Part shown: piece after piece, positions 51,853 through 60,640 of the stretch
Position numbering within the stretch: the stretch's first letter is position 1
Layout of the letters: every line of letters starts with the position of its first letter
DNA from: CAVWDU01 sp963840725
Lineage (GTDB): Bacteria; Pseudomonadota; Gammaproteobacteria; Pseudomonadales; Halieaceae
DNA: 64,000 nt
Direction: 5' to 3'
Assembly: GCA_963840725.1 (NCBI GenBank)
Contig: CAWIZY010000016.1
Location: 1,116,001-1,180,000, forward strand
Made by a program: the position numbers and the translations under genes
Notes under the pieces: model-generated
What the model saw: only the letters and a program-made list of their open reading frames with translations
Database searches by the model: none
What the model was told of the DNA's origin: nothing

Positions 51853-52497
51853 ATGCAGGCTTTCCAGCTGGAATTCATCGAACTCGCCAGACGACATAAC
51901 GTGCTTAAGTTTGGAGAATTCACCCTTAAATCGGGCCGAATAAGCCCGTATTTCTTCAATGCCGGGGCGTTTGCCAGTGGCCCGGCGCTATCGGCACTCG
52001 GGCGCTGCTACGCCGATGCAATTGTGGGCTCCGGGATCGAATTCGACTTACTGCTGGGACCAGCCTACAAGGGAATTCCTCTTGCTACTGCCACTGCGAT
52101 AGCCCTTTTTGAAGTGCATTCATTGGATGTTCCTTTCGCCTACAATCGCAAAGAGGCCAAGGGCCATGGGGAGGGCGGCATCCTTGTGGGGGCGCCGGTC
52201 ACCGGGCGTGTGCTGGTGATCGACGATGTGATTACAGCGGGCACCGCCGTCAGGCAAGTCATCAGCATGCTGCATACCGCAGGGGCAGAGCTGGCCGGCG
52301 TGGCTATAGGTCTGAATCGGCAGGAGAGAGGCGAGACCGATAAATCAGCCATTCAGGAGCTGCAGCAGACTCATGGGGTTCAAGTGGTAAGTATCATTGA
52401 AATGGCGCATATCATCGATTATCTGGAGTCCGAGGGCGAGTCCGCCCGGCAGGAGTTGAATGCGATGAAGAAATACCGAGATCGTTACGGTGTCTGA
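51853..52497 (+). CDS. pyrE: Orotate phosphoribosyltransferase
   Basis: Joins orotate to PRPP in pyrimidine synthesis. The 214-residue protein has FGEFTLKSGRISPYFFNAG near the start, LLGPAYKGIPLA, FAYNRKEAKGHGEGG (the catalytic loop) and the PRPP-binding motif VLVIDDVITAGTAVR. All are intact. The 411-base gap to crc holds the inverted-repeat element and the promoter described separately. Confidence 0.97.
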   Translation: MQAFQLEFIELARRHNVLKFGEFTLKSGRISPYFFNAGAFASGPALSALGRCYADAIVGSGIEFDLLLGPAYKGIPLATATAIALFEVHSLDVPFAYNRKEAKGHGEGGILVGAPVTGRVLVIDDVITAGTAVRQVISMLHTAGAELAGVAIGLNRQERGETDKSAIQELQQTHGVQVVSIIEMAHIIDYLESEGESARQELNAMKKYRDRYGV

Positions 52498-52533
52498 CTT
52501 GTCTAGCGCAGAGGCAGAACCTATATTGGTCGG

Positions 52534-53190
52534 ATGACACGCATGCACTGGTCGCTGACGCTATTGGCTTTCGCCCTTGTAACCCTGGTTCACGGACCAG
52601 GGGCCCAGGCGCGGGATATGTATCGTTATACCAATGAGAAAGGCAATACAGTTATCGACTATCAAGTGCCTCCTGAATACGTCGCCAATGGGTATGAGGT
52701 GCTGAACGAAGAGGGCATGGTGCTGAGAGTAGTGCCGCGGGAGTTGTCGGCGGAAGAGCAGGCGTTGTTAAGCAACCGTGAGCAGCGGGCTGAAGCCGCC
52801 AGGGCCGAGCAGGACAGATTGCGCAAGTGGGATGAATCCCTGCTGCTGCGCTACAGCACGGTAGCGGATATAGAGGCTGCCCGTGAGCGGGCGTTGCGCG
52901 ACCTGCGGATTCGGCTGAGCATTCTGCAGAGCAACAAGCGCTCATTAAAAAAGCAGGTAGAGAATTATCAGAGCCAGGCGGCAAACCAGGAGCGAGCCGG
53001 GCGCGCAGTGGATATGACCTTGCTCAACGCCATAGAAGACCTGCAAGACCAAATCACCTCCAGTGATCGCTCTATCGCCGACAGGCAGGATGAAATCCAG
53101 CGCGTTGCAGACAGTTATCAGCGCGATATTGAGCGTTTCGAGCAGTTACTGGAGGTCGTTGAACTGCGCCGCAATCCACAGCCGCGCTAG
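52534..53190 (+). CDS. DUF4124-domain exported coiled-coil protein
   Basis: A 218-residue protein with a signal peptide (cleavage expected near GAQA). The mature N-terminus has the DUF4124 pattern RDMYRYTNEKGNTVIDYQVPPEYV, and a long coiled-coil region rich in E, R and Q fills residues 80-210. It is probably periplasmic. DUF4124 proteins have no settled function. It follows pyrE after 36 bases and faces slmA. Confidence 0.8.
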   Translation: MTRMHWSLTLLAFALVTLVHGPGAQARDMYRYTNEKGNTVIDYQVPPEYVANGYEVLNEEGMVLRVVPRELSAEEQALLSNREQRAEAARAEQDRLRKWDESLLLRYSTVADIEAARERALRDLRIRLSILQSNKRSLKKQVENYQSQAANQERAGRAVDMTLLNAIEDLQDQITSSDRSIADRQDEIQRVADSYQRDIERFEQLLEVVELRRNPQPR

Positions 53191-53203
53191 CATCACTTCT
53201 CCT

Positions 53204-53839
53204 TTATCCAGCGAGGGAGCCGGCTTGTCCGGGAATTTCCCGGGTTAGCGCTGAGCGGAAAAACCCATCAATCAAAAACTCCCATTGCTGGGGCCAGTGG
53301 GCGGTCGGTGACTGGCGAAAATTGCTGCGTACGAACTGAGCTATACGGCCCTCAACCAGCGCCATCATCAGGTTAGCGGCCGCAGCGACCGGCAGTTTGG
53401 GTCGAAGCCCCTCACGAATTTCTGCCTCTCGCAGCACCTGTTTCAGCTGTGTCTCGAAGCGGTCGAAAAGCTGGGCCACACGTTGATGCAGTCGATCTGT
53501 CTCGCCGGCCAGAGCATCACCGGTCAGTATGCGGCTGATGCCGGGGTTGCGCTCAGAGAAGGCGAGCAGCAGCAGGAGCATCTTTTCACACTGGATTGCC
53601 GCAGTGGGTTCCTCTGTGATGATGATGTTGACGCGGCTGAACAGGGTGTCTTCAATGAACTCTATCAGGCCCTCAAACATTTTGGTCTTGCTGGGGAAAT
53701 GACGATACAGCGCTGCTTCTGACACCCCCACCTCTTTCGCCAGCCCGGCCGTAGTGATGCGCTCCCCGGGGTTGGCTTCCAGCATCCGGGCTAGGGCCTC
53801 CAGTATCTGTTGCTTGCGCTGGGATTTCTTGGGAGGCAT
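53204..53839 (-). CDS. slmA: Nucleoid occlusion factor SlmA
   Basis: A TetR-family DNA-binding protein that blocks FtsZ assembly over the nucleoid. The 211-residue protein has the SlmA N-terminus KKSQRKQQILEALARML, the helix-turn-helix ITTAGLAKEVGVSEAALYRHF and the family-specific FEGLIEFIEDTLFSRVN. It stands between pyrE and argB, as in Pseudomonas and E. coli. A tandem repeat lies 140 bases upstream. Confidence 0.95.
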   Translation of the reverse strand: MPPKKSQRKQQILEALARMLEANPGERITTAGLAKEVGVSEAALYRHFPSKTKMFEGLIEFIEDTLFSRVNIIITEEPTAAIQCEKMLLLLLAFSERNPGISRILTGDALAGETDRLHQRVAQLFDRFETQLKQVLREAEIREGLRPKLPVAAAANLMMALVEGRIAQFVRSNFRQSPTAHWPQQWEFLIDGFFRSALTREIPGQAGSLAG

Positions 53840-53980
53840 GACGATCCGAGGTCAAAGCATATGTGCTAATGCTAGCGATTACCTGCAGTCCCTGCAATAA
53901 CTGAAAGATCGGCAATTGTCGCCCTGGCAAACCCCTGCCCGCAAAGCACCTGGAAGGGTGACCTCGGAGAAGGCAGCCCG

Positions 53981-54064
53981 GTCTGGGTGATCCCGTCTGG
54001 GCGACCCCGTCTGGGCGACCGCGTCTAGGCGACCCCGTCTAGGCGACCCCGTCTAGGCGACCCC
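53981..54064. repeat. Six-unit 14-base tandem repeat between argB and slmA
   Basis: Six contiguous 14-base units, from GTCTGGGTGATCCC (53981) through GTCTGGGCGACCCC to three identical GTCTAGGCGACCCC units ending at 54064, with a GTC remnant after them. Units near the left end are more diverged. There are no spacers, so it is a minisatellite and not a CRISPR. Confidence 0.95.
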
Positions 54065-54104
54065 GTCATTACTTTGCAGGGCACCGCGTGTTGTTCGGCC
54101 AGCG

Positions 54105-55013
54105 CTAGCGTGTATCGCGACGGTGATCGATGAGTGTGCCCACACCTTCATCGGTGAAAATCTCCAGCAGCACCGCATGGGGAATTCTTCCATCGACGAT
54201 ATGTGCGCTGGCGACACCGGACTTGACCGCATCCAGTGCGCAGCCGATCTTGGGCAGCATGCCCCCGCTGATTGTGCCGTCGGCGATCAGGTCGTCCACC
54301 TGTGCAGTGCTCAGCCCGGTCAGGATCTTGCCCTGGGCATCCAATAAGCCTGGCACGTTGGTGAGTAGCATCAGTTTTTCTGCGCCGATGACCTGGGCGA
54401 TCTTGCCGGCCACGATGTCTGCATTGATGTTGTAGGTCTGGCCATCGGCATCTGCGCCAATCGGGGCTATCACCGGTATAAAGTGGCTGTCCAGAATGAC
54501 TTTCAGAACCTCGGTATCAATCTGATCGACCTCGCCGACATGGCCAATATCAATGATCTCGGATGCTTTCAGCTCCGGGCTGTATCGATTGACGCTGAGC
54601 TTGCGGGCCCGGATCAGCTGGCCGTCCTTGCCGGTGATCCCTATCGCTTTTCCCCCGCTGCGGTTGATTGATGTCACGATCTCCTGGTTGACGCTGCCAC
54701 CGAGGACCATCTCCACCACATCCATTGTCGCGGCGTCGGTAACCCGCATGCCGTCAATGAATTCTGTAGCGATGTTGAGTTTTTCCAGCAGCTTGCCAAT
54801 CTGCGGGCCTCCGCCATGAACCACAATGGGATTCATTCCAACCAGTTTCATCAGCACCACATCCCGGGCGAAGCTGTCGTGCAGTTTCGGGTCCACCATC
54901 GCGTTGCCGCCAAACTTCACCACGATGGCTCGGCCGGTAAAGCGCTGGATGTAGGGTAATGCTTCGGTCAGAACATGCGCGACGTTGAGGGCGGATTCAC
55001 GACTGAGTGACAT
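54105..55013 (-). CDS. argB: Acetylglutamate kinase
   Basis: Second step of arginine synthesis. The 302-residue protein has the phosphate-binding VVKFGGNAMVD and VVHGGGPQIG motifs, GKDGQLIRARKL, and the nucleotide-site segment TNVPGLLD. ATG at 55013 (MSLSRESALNVAHVLTEALP) matches the family; an ATG at 55070 adds 19 unlikely residues. The N-terminal helix ahead of the core suggests the arginine-sensitive hexameric type found in Pseudomonas. Confidence 0.96.
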   Translation of the reverse strand: MSLSRESALNVAHVLTEALPYIQRFTGRAIVVKFGGNAMVDPKLHDSFARDVVLMKLVGMNPIVVHGGGPQIGKLLEKLNIATEFIDGMRVTDAATMDVVEMVLGGSVNQEIVTSINRSGGKAIGITGKDGQLIRARKLSVNRYSPELKASEIIDIGHVGEVDQIDTEVLKVILDSHFIPVIAPIGADADGQTYNINADIVAGKIAQVIGAEKLMLLTNVPGLLDAQGKILTGLSTAQVDDLIADGTISGGMLPKIGCALDAVKSGVASAHIVDGRIPHAVLLEIFTDEGVGTLIDHRRDTR

Positions 55014-55252
55014 GGCTATGGGCTCGGGGAAAAATGGGCAGAGGTAATCTAGCTGAGCTGACCCTGGCAAGTCCAGCTTGTCGGTAGATTGGTCCGGTCC
55101 GGCAGCGCTGCGATGCGCTTTTCTTGCGAGCCCAGGGCAGCGCCGGAAACATGGCAGCAGTCTAGAGTAGAAGAGGCACAGCCCTGTCAGGTGATTCTTC
55201 CGAGCCCTGACCAGGCCGCCGCGCCGCCTGGCGGAGCCTGTTCAGGGTGGCA

Positions 55253-57877
55253 CTAAAACGGCAGTTCGAGCTCCGGCTCCGACAACTCAATCTGGGTTCG
55301 GAATTCGGCCATAACCTCGCTCAGGCCCTCTTCAGTGGATGCTTCGAATCGGGCCGTCAATGCGGCACTGGTATTCGATGCGCGCACGAGGCCCCAGCCG
55401 TCGGCGAAATCAACCCGCAGTCCATCCAGGGTGTTGATTTTCCCCGATGGAAACTCCGCACCAGCGACAATGTTCTCCATGGTGTCAAACTTGTCTTCAT
55501 CATGAATCGGGATCAGTATTTCCGGCGTGTTGAAGCTCGTCGGGAGTCTGGCGATAGCTTCATCAAGGCTGCTGTCATGCGTGCTGAGAATTTCCGCCAA
55601 CCGGCCTGCAGCATACATGCCGTCGTCGAAACCGTACCAGCGCTCGCCGAAAAACATATGGCCGGAGAACTCGCCGCCCAGCAGAGCACCTGTTTCGGCC
55701 ATTTTTTCTTTCATGAATGCATGCCCGGTTTTCCATAGCACAGGGCGACCGCCATGCTGGGTGATCAGCTGGGTCAGGTTGCGGCTGCACTTTACATCGA
55801 ATACCACATCGGCTCCGGGGTTGCGGGACACTACATCCTCTGCGTAAATCATCAAAAGTACATCGGAGCGCACGATATGACCGCTGGCGGAAACCACCGC
55901 CAATCGATCACCGTCGCCATCGAAGGCGACACCGAGGTCGGCGCCCTGTTGTTTTACGGCCTCCACCAGGTCGGCGAGATTGTCTTCATTGCTGGTGTCC
56001 GGCGGGTGGTTTGGAAAGCTGCCGTCCACCTCACAGTACAGTGGCACGACTTCGCAACCCAGTTCTTCGAACAACAGCGGGGCGATCTTACTGGTGGCGC
56101 CGTTGCCGGCATCGATAACAATCTTCAGGGGCACTGCAATGGCAATGTCACCGACTACTTCATCAATGTAGGCGGGGATAATGTCCTCGCGCATCATCCG
56201 TCCCTGGCCAGAACTGAAGTCGCCTCCGCGGACCCTTTCAAGAATGTCCTGAATGCCCCCGGCGGCGATAGTCTGTTGATCAATGACAATCTTGAAGCCA
56301 TTGCAATCGGCTGGATTGTGGCTGCCGGTGATCATCACGCCCGACCTGCAGTCGAGATGGCGAGTGGCAAAGTAAAGCAAGGGCGTCGGTACCATACCGA
56401 TGTTGATGACATCGCGACCACTCTCCATCAGGGCGCGGATAAGCGTAGACTGAATGCGGCTGCTGGACGCCCTGCCGTCACAGCCGACAATCAATGACTG
56501 CTGACCTTTTTCCAGGGCAAGACTGCCAATCGCCTTGCCGATTTTTGTAACCAGGTCGTCCGTCAGCTCGGTGTCTGCATGGCCGCGAATGTCGTAGGCG
56601 CGGAATATTTGTGAGGGCAGTCCATCATCCTGATGGCTTTCGGAGAGGTCCAGCGCGAACTCTTCTGCACCATCCAGTTCCAGCACTTCCCCGCCCTCCC
56701 CGTCCAACATGTTGGAAGACTGGAACATTGGATTGGTCAGCTCGCCAGCGGAAGCAGTCCGGGATCCTCCCGGCTGGGCGCCGGTCGCTCCTGCGGACCT
56801 GTTGCCGCGCAGGGTCGCTCGCCGCAACTGTTTGGCGACGGGCACCAGCTCCGGTATCTGCAGCTCCAGCGGTGTCTTTTTGTCGGCCGCAGCAAGCAGC
56901 TTGCCGGACTCTTTAGACAGTGCTGAGGCGTAGCGAGTCACCAGCAGATAGAGCGCGATCAGGGCCGCCAGCAAAGACAGGCCCAGGGCGGTAATCACTG
57001 GGAGCCGGCTGATAGCCAGGCTCTCCATAAATGATGAAGAAGGAATAAAAGCCACTCGCCAGGCGGTGTCGGGTACGTCTGCCCGGCGGGTGTGGCGGGT
57101 TTGATCGCCGCGACCTGCTGAGGCGACCACAACTGCCTGATCTCCCCCCGACCCTGCGGTAAAGTTTTGCTCCAGATCAAACCTGCCCGTATCGGCAGGG
57201 ATTGGGGTCAATTGCCGGGCAATGAACTGATTATCCACACTCACCAGCATCACTGCTCGCTGAGTCGTATCGGGTGTGCCGGTGATGACCTGGGCGAAGG
57301 AGGTCAGCCAGCGCTTCTCAAATTTGAATGATTCAGGCTGGGTTTCGGCCCCTTCGCTCGCCCTGCGAACCAGGTCCAGTTCAATATGATTGCGCAGCCC
57401 TCTGTCACCCTCTACAAAGGCTGCGGTGCCCATCTCGCCAATGGGTAGCAAGTGCAGGCTGACCACTTCCGGGAAATAGCGCCGGATTGCCTGCTCATGC
57501 TGCGCCAGCGTTGCCGCTGCCGGTTCGACAAGCGCGGCGAGGGCAGCCGGTGACTGCGCGGCGGCGCTCAGGCGCTGGGAAAACTGATGCTGGAAGTGCT
57601 GTATCTGGGCCGCTTGTTGGGCGGCAAACGCTGACGCTATCTGATCTGCCTGGCGGGCGAGCAAGGCTGGGTCACGCACCAGGAGCAAATAGGCGAACCC
57701 GGCAGCAAGCGGCAGGGCAACCATCAGCAGTGCCTGGACGGCAAGTCGGTACAGGGCATTGCCTTTGGCGCTGATGCCCTGAGGCTTGCTGTTGTTCGGC
57801 TCGGCCCTGGCCTCCCTTCGCTTACCTTTTTTGTCGCGCTTTATGTTTAGCATAGTGCTAGCTTGGATGGCAGTCAT
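55253..57877 (-). CDS. algC: Phosphomannomutase/phosphoglucomutase AlgC with membrane-anchored N-terminal domain
   Basis: Interconverts 1- and 6-phosphates of mannose and glucose for exopolysaccharide and lipopolysaccharide. The 874-residue protein carries the enzyme in its C-terminal half: RAYDIRG at 426-432, the phosphoserine loop GVMITGSHNPADCNGFK (S519) and the magnesium site AFDGDGDRLA (651-660). The first 400 residues hold a basic cytoplasmic tail, membrane segments at about 41-66 and 292-314 and a periplasmic helical domain between them. A long N-terminal part is also known for P. aeruginosa AlgC. ATG at 57853 is a possible later start. Confidence 0.93.
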   Translation of the reverse strand: MTAIQASTMLNIKRDKKGKRREARAEPNNSKPQGISAKGNALYRLAVQALLMVALPLAAGFAYLLLVRDPALLARQADQIASAFAAQQAAQIQHFQHQFSQRLSAAAQSPAALAALVEPAAATLAQHEQAIRRYFPEVVSLHLLPIGEMGTAAFVEGDRGLRNHIELDLVRRASEGAETQPESFKFEKRWLTSFAQVITGTPDTTQRAVMLVSVDNQFIARQLTPIPADTGRFDLEQNFTAGSGGDQAVVVASAGRGDQTRHTRRADVPDTAWRVAFIPSSSFMESLAISRLPVITALGLSLLAALIALYLLVTRYASALSKESGKLLAAADKKTPLELQIPELVPVAKQLRRATLRGNRSAGATGAQPGGSRTASAGELTNPMFQSSNMLDGEGGEVLELDGAEEFALDLSESHQDDGLPSQIFRAYDIRGHADTELTDDLVTKIGKAIGSLALEKGQQSLIVGCDGRASSSRIQSTLIRALMESGRDVINIGMVPTPLLYFATRHLDCRSGVMITGSHNPADCNGFKIVIDQQTIAAGGIQDILERVRGGDFSSGQGRMMREDIIPAYIDEVVGDIAIAVPLKIVIDAGNGATSKIAPLLFEELGCEVVPLYCEVDGSFPNHPPDTSNEDNLADLVEAVKQQGADLGVAFDGDGDRLAVVSASGHIVRSDVLLMIYAEDVVSRNPGADVVFDVKCSRNLTQLITQHGGRPVLWKTGHAFMKEKMAETGALLGGEFSGHMFFGERWYGFDDGMYAAGRLAEILSTHDSSLDEAIARLPTSFNTPEILIPIHDEDKFDTMENIVAGAEFPSGKINTLDGLRVDFADGWGLVRASNTSAALTARFEASTEEGLSEVMAEFRTQIELSEPELELPF

Positions 57878-57933
57878 GGGGCCATCATAGTACGGCCCGT
57901 GAATTGCTGGGAACAGGCGCCGGGGAGATTTGT

Positions 57934-59136
57934 CTACAATTCTGCGGAAATGTTCTTCGCCACTAATTGGATTATTTGGGTGGCAATGGTCGTCTTGCTG
58001 GCCCGCTGCAGCCGGTGTTCGCCGCTGGAAGCGATAACGGTGACGGCGTTGTCGTCGCTGTTGAAGCCGATTTCAGTGTCCGCCACATTATTGGCAACGA
58101 TCATGTCCAGGCCCTTGCGAACCCGCTTGTCTCTGGCGTGATCCTCTACGGCCTGAGTTTCGGCGGCAAATCCGACCGTGAATGGCCCATTGTCCAGGGC
58201 GGCGATGGTCGCGACAATATCCGGGTTGCGCAGCATTCGGAGGGTAATTTCCTGCGCTCCCTTTTTGAGTTTTTGTTCGGCTATGGCCGCAGGTCGGTAG
58301 TCGGCTACGGCGGCGCAAGCGATGAAAATGTCGCACTCTGGCGCTCTTTCCAGGCACTGTTCGAGCATGGCTTTGGCGCTGCCCACGTCCAGGCGCTCGA
58401 CATGGTCCGGTGTGCGCAGGGCCACCGGACCACTGATGAGCGTGACGCGGGCGCCTGCATCCGCCGCCGCTCTCGCCAGGGCAAAGCCCATCTTGCCGGA
58501 GCTGTGGTTGGAGATATAACGCACCGGATCCATAGGTTCGCGGGTGGGTCCGGCGGTGACCAAGACACGCTTGCCGGCGAGCAGGCCGGGCTCGAATAGC
58601 CGGGTCACAGCTGTGGCGATGACCTGCGGTTCTTCCATCCTCCCCGCGCCGGTGTCTCCGCAGGCCTGTAGGCCATCGGCGGGGCCGATCAGATGGACCT
58701 CTCGGCGGTTTAAAAGCGCAATATTGTCCGCCGTAGCCTGGTCTCGCCACATTTGCTGATTCATTGCCGGTGCAAGCAAGATCGGTGCCGCAGTCGCCAG
58801 GGCCACGGTGGTCAGGAGATCGTCGGCGCGGCCATTTGCCAGGCGCGCGATCAGGTCAGCGGTCGCCGGCGCGATGACCAGCAGATCGGCCCAGCGAGCG
58901 AGCTCGATGTGCCCCATGCCCATTTCGGCTGCCGAATCGAGCAGTTCGGTGTGGACCGGGTTGCCCGAGAGTGCTTGCAGGGTCAGCGGCGTAATAAATT
59001 CTCTGGCTCCACGGGTCATTATGACCCGGACCTGGGCGCCATGGCCCTGCAACTCGCGGACCAGTTCGGCTGATTTGTAAGCGGCTATACCGCCGCTGAC
59101 GCCCAGTAAAATATTGCGATTGAAAAGATGTGCCAT
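57934..59136 (-). CDS. coaBC: Bifunctional phosphopantothenoylcysteine decarboxylase / phosphopantothenate--cysteine ligase
   Basis: Two consecutive steps of coenzyme A synthesis. The 400-residue protein has the flavoprotein decarboxylase domain (LLGVSGGIAAYKSAELVRELQ, TLQALSGNPVHTELLD, APAMNQQMW) and the ligase domain (VLVTAGPTREPMDPVRYISN, SSGKMGFALA, VNNVADTEIGF-like ANNVADTEIGFNSDDN). It diverges from radC. The dut gene that normally follows coaBC is absent; algC comes directly, 57 bases on. Confidence 0.96.
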   Translation of the reverse strand: MAHLFNRNILLGVSGGIAAYKSAELVRELQGHGAQVRVIMTRGAREFITPLTLQALSGNPVHTELLDSAAEMGMGHIELARWADLLVIAPATADLIARLANGRADDLLTTVALATAAPILLAPAMNQQMWRDQATADNIALLNRREVHLIGPADGLQACGDTGAGRMEEPQVIATAVTRLFEPGLLAGKRVLVTAGPTREPMDPVRYISNHSSGKMGFALARAAADAGARVTLISGPVALRTPDHVERLDVGSAKAMLEQCLERAPECDIFIACAAVADYRPAAIAEQKLKKGAQEITLRMLRNPDIVATIAALDNGPFTVGFAAETQAVEDHARDKRVRKGLDMIVANNVADTEIGFNSDDNAVTVIASSGEHRLQRASKTTIATQIIQLVAKNISAEL

Positions 59137-59236
59137 TTTTCAGCCCGAGCTGTGAGACTGGGATAAGTCCGGACGATAACACCGGCCCGGGCGATTTGAC
59201 ACCGCAGGTAGCCACTTGTTGCAGGGAGTCGCAGGC

Positions 59237-59911
59237 ATGAGCATCGCTGAATGGGCCGCCGGTGAGGGGCCCCGGGACAAGCTGCTGGATCGGGGCGTTC
59301 ACGCCCTCTCGGATGCGGAGTTGCTTGCGGTATTGCTGCGCAGTGGCTATCGCAACTGCAGCGCCGTGGGTCTGGCCAGGGAGTTACTCCAACGGTTCGA
59401 CGGCCTCGGTGGTGTATTAAAGGCGGACCGCAGTAAATTGCTGAGCTGCTCCGGGGTCGGCCTGGCCAAGTACGCGCAGCTGCAGGCAGCGCTGGAGCTT
59501 GCCCGCCGCCGCGCCCTCTGCTCCCTGCTGGACGGCGATGTTTTATCCAGCCCTGAGCAGACCCGCTCTTTCCTGCAGCATCACCTGGGTGGTCGGCCCC
59601 GGGAGGTATTCAGTTGTCTCTTTCTGGACAGTCAGCACCGGGTTATCTGCTGTGAGGACTTGTTCTTCGGCACGCTGGATGGTGCTGCGGTGTACCCGCG
59701 CGAGGTGGCCGTCAGGGCGCTGCAATACAGCGCTGCCGCTGTTATTTTTGCTCACAACCACCCGTCCGGCGTCGCTGAACCAAGCAGCGCCGACCGGCGC
59801 ATTACCGAGCGTCTCTGCACCGCCCTGGCGTTATTGGATATCCGGGTGCTTGACCATTTTATTATCGGCCAGGGTCGAGAGTACTCTTTTGCTGAGGAGG
59901 GGTTGCTGTAA
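59237..59911 (+). CDS. radC: RadC family JAB-domain protein
   Basis: A 224-residue protein with an N-terminal helix-hairpin-helix part (AGEGPRDKLLDRGVHALSDAEL) and a C-terminal JAB metalloprotease-like domain. The metal motif is intact: AHNHPSGVAEPSSAD. Despite its name a DNA-repair role is doubtful. ATG at 59237 has AGGGAG 8 bases upstream; the frame continues to 59216 without a better start. Next to coaBC as in E. coli. Confidence 0.93.
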   Translation: MSIAEWAAGEGPRDKLLDRGVHALSDAELLAVLLRSGYRNCSAVGLARELLQRFDGLGGVLKADRSKLLSCSGVGLAKYAQLQAALELARRRALCSLLDGDVLSSPEQTRSFLQHHLGGRPREVFSCLFLDSQHRVICCEDLFFGTLDGAAVYPREVAVRALQYSAAAVIFAHNHPSGVAEPSSADRRITERLCTALALLDIRVLDHFIIGQGREYSFAEEGLL

Positions 59912-59995
59912 GTTGCCCGTGCCGATCAGTGGTAGAAAGGTCGCCGTTGGGCTGGGCGCTGTACTTGCGGGTAACTGTGTCGATGAGGTTTTTGC

Positions 59996-60024
59996 TTGTT
60001 ACTGCCCGAGTGTTCTGGTATAAA
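59996..60024 (+). promoter_or_regulatory. Sigma-70 promoter of rpmB-rpmG
   Basis: TTGTTA (59996-60001) and TATAAA (60019-60024) are separated by 17 bases. Transcription from near 60031 would leave a leader of about 100 bases before rpmB. Confidence 0.7.
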
Positions 60025-60131
60025 GTCGCGCTCCGTGGAGTGGGGGCCCCGGTAGAGTGCGAATGCTGCGCTCCCGGCAATCACCACTCAAGCATCAATG
60101 TTTACCATCCCGCGCTTGGGAGAGCTGTATT

Positions 60132-60368
60132 ATGGCAAGAGTCTGTCAGGTAACCGGCAAGAGGCCGGTCACAGGAAATAACGTATCGCACGCAAAGAAT
60201 CGCACCCGCCGGCGTTTTTTGCCCAATCTCCACCAGCATCGGTTCTGGCTCGAGTCGGAGAAGCGGTTTGTCACCCTGCGCGTTTCCAGCAAGGGAATGC
60301 GGATTATTGACAAAAAGGGTATCGAGCAAGTCATTGCTGACATCCGTGCGGGCGGTGGCAAGGCTTAA
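60132..60368 (+). CDS. rpmB: 50S ribosomal protein L28
   Basis: A 78-residue basic protein of the large ribosomal subunit. It starts MARVCQVTGKRPVTGNNVSH and has NRTRRRFLPNLH and ESEKRFVTLRVSSKGMR. The ATG at 60132 gives the family length; the open frame before it is not coding. First gene of a two-gene unit with its own promoter. Confidence 0.97.
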   Translation: MARVCQVTGKRPVTGNNVSHAKNRTRRRFLPNLHQHRFWLESEKRFVTLRVSSKGMRIIDKKGIEQVIADIRAGGGKA

Positions 60369-60396
60369 AAGTGCAAGGCGCTGAAGGAGAAGTTCG

Positions 60397-60552
60397 ATGA
60401 GAGAAAAAGTAAGAATGATTTCGTCCGCTGGTACCGGCCATTTCTACACCACGGACAAAAACAAGCGCACCACCCCGGACAAACTTGAGATGAAAAAGTA
60501 TGACCCGGTGGTACGCAAGCACGTGGTTTACAAAGAAGGTAAGATCAAGTAA
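60397..60552 (+). CDS. rpmG: 50S ribosomal protein L33
   Basis: A 51-residue protein reading MREKVRMISSAGTGHFYTTD, then KNKRTTPDKLEMKKYDPVVR and KHVVYKEGKIK. This is the L33 form without the zinc-binding cysteines. GAAGGAG precedes the ATG by 8 bases. It follows rpmB after 28 bases and ends at a strong terminator. Confidence 0.97.
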   Translation: MREKVRMISSAGTGHFYTTDKNKRTTPDKLEMKKYDPVVRKHVVYKEGKIK

Positions 60553-60586
60553 CGGCCTTTGACCAGGCTATTCAAAGCATCTTCAA

Positions 60587-60612
60587 CCCCGGCAAATACC
60601 GGGGTTTTTTTT
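60587..60612 (+). terminator. Rho-independent terminator of rpmB-rpmG
   Basis: CCCCGG, a six-base loop, CCGGGG and eight T residues. The strongest intrinsic terminator seen in the window. Confidence 0.92.
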
Positions 60613-60640
60613 AACCGTAGAAACTGCCTGCTCAATTTCC

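Noticed and set aside
53981..54064. Possible CRISPR array
   Set aside because: The 14-base units are contiguous with no spacers and no cas genes are near.
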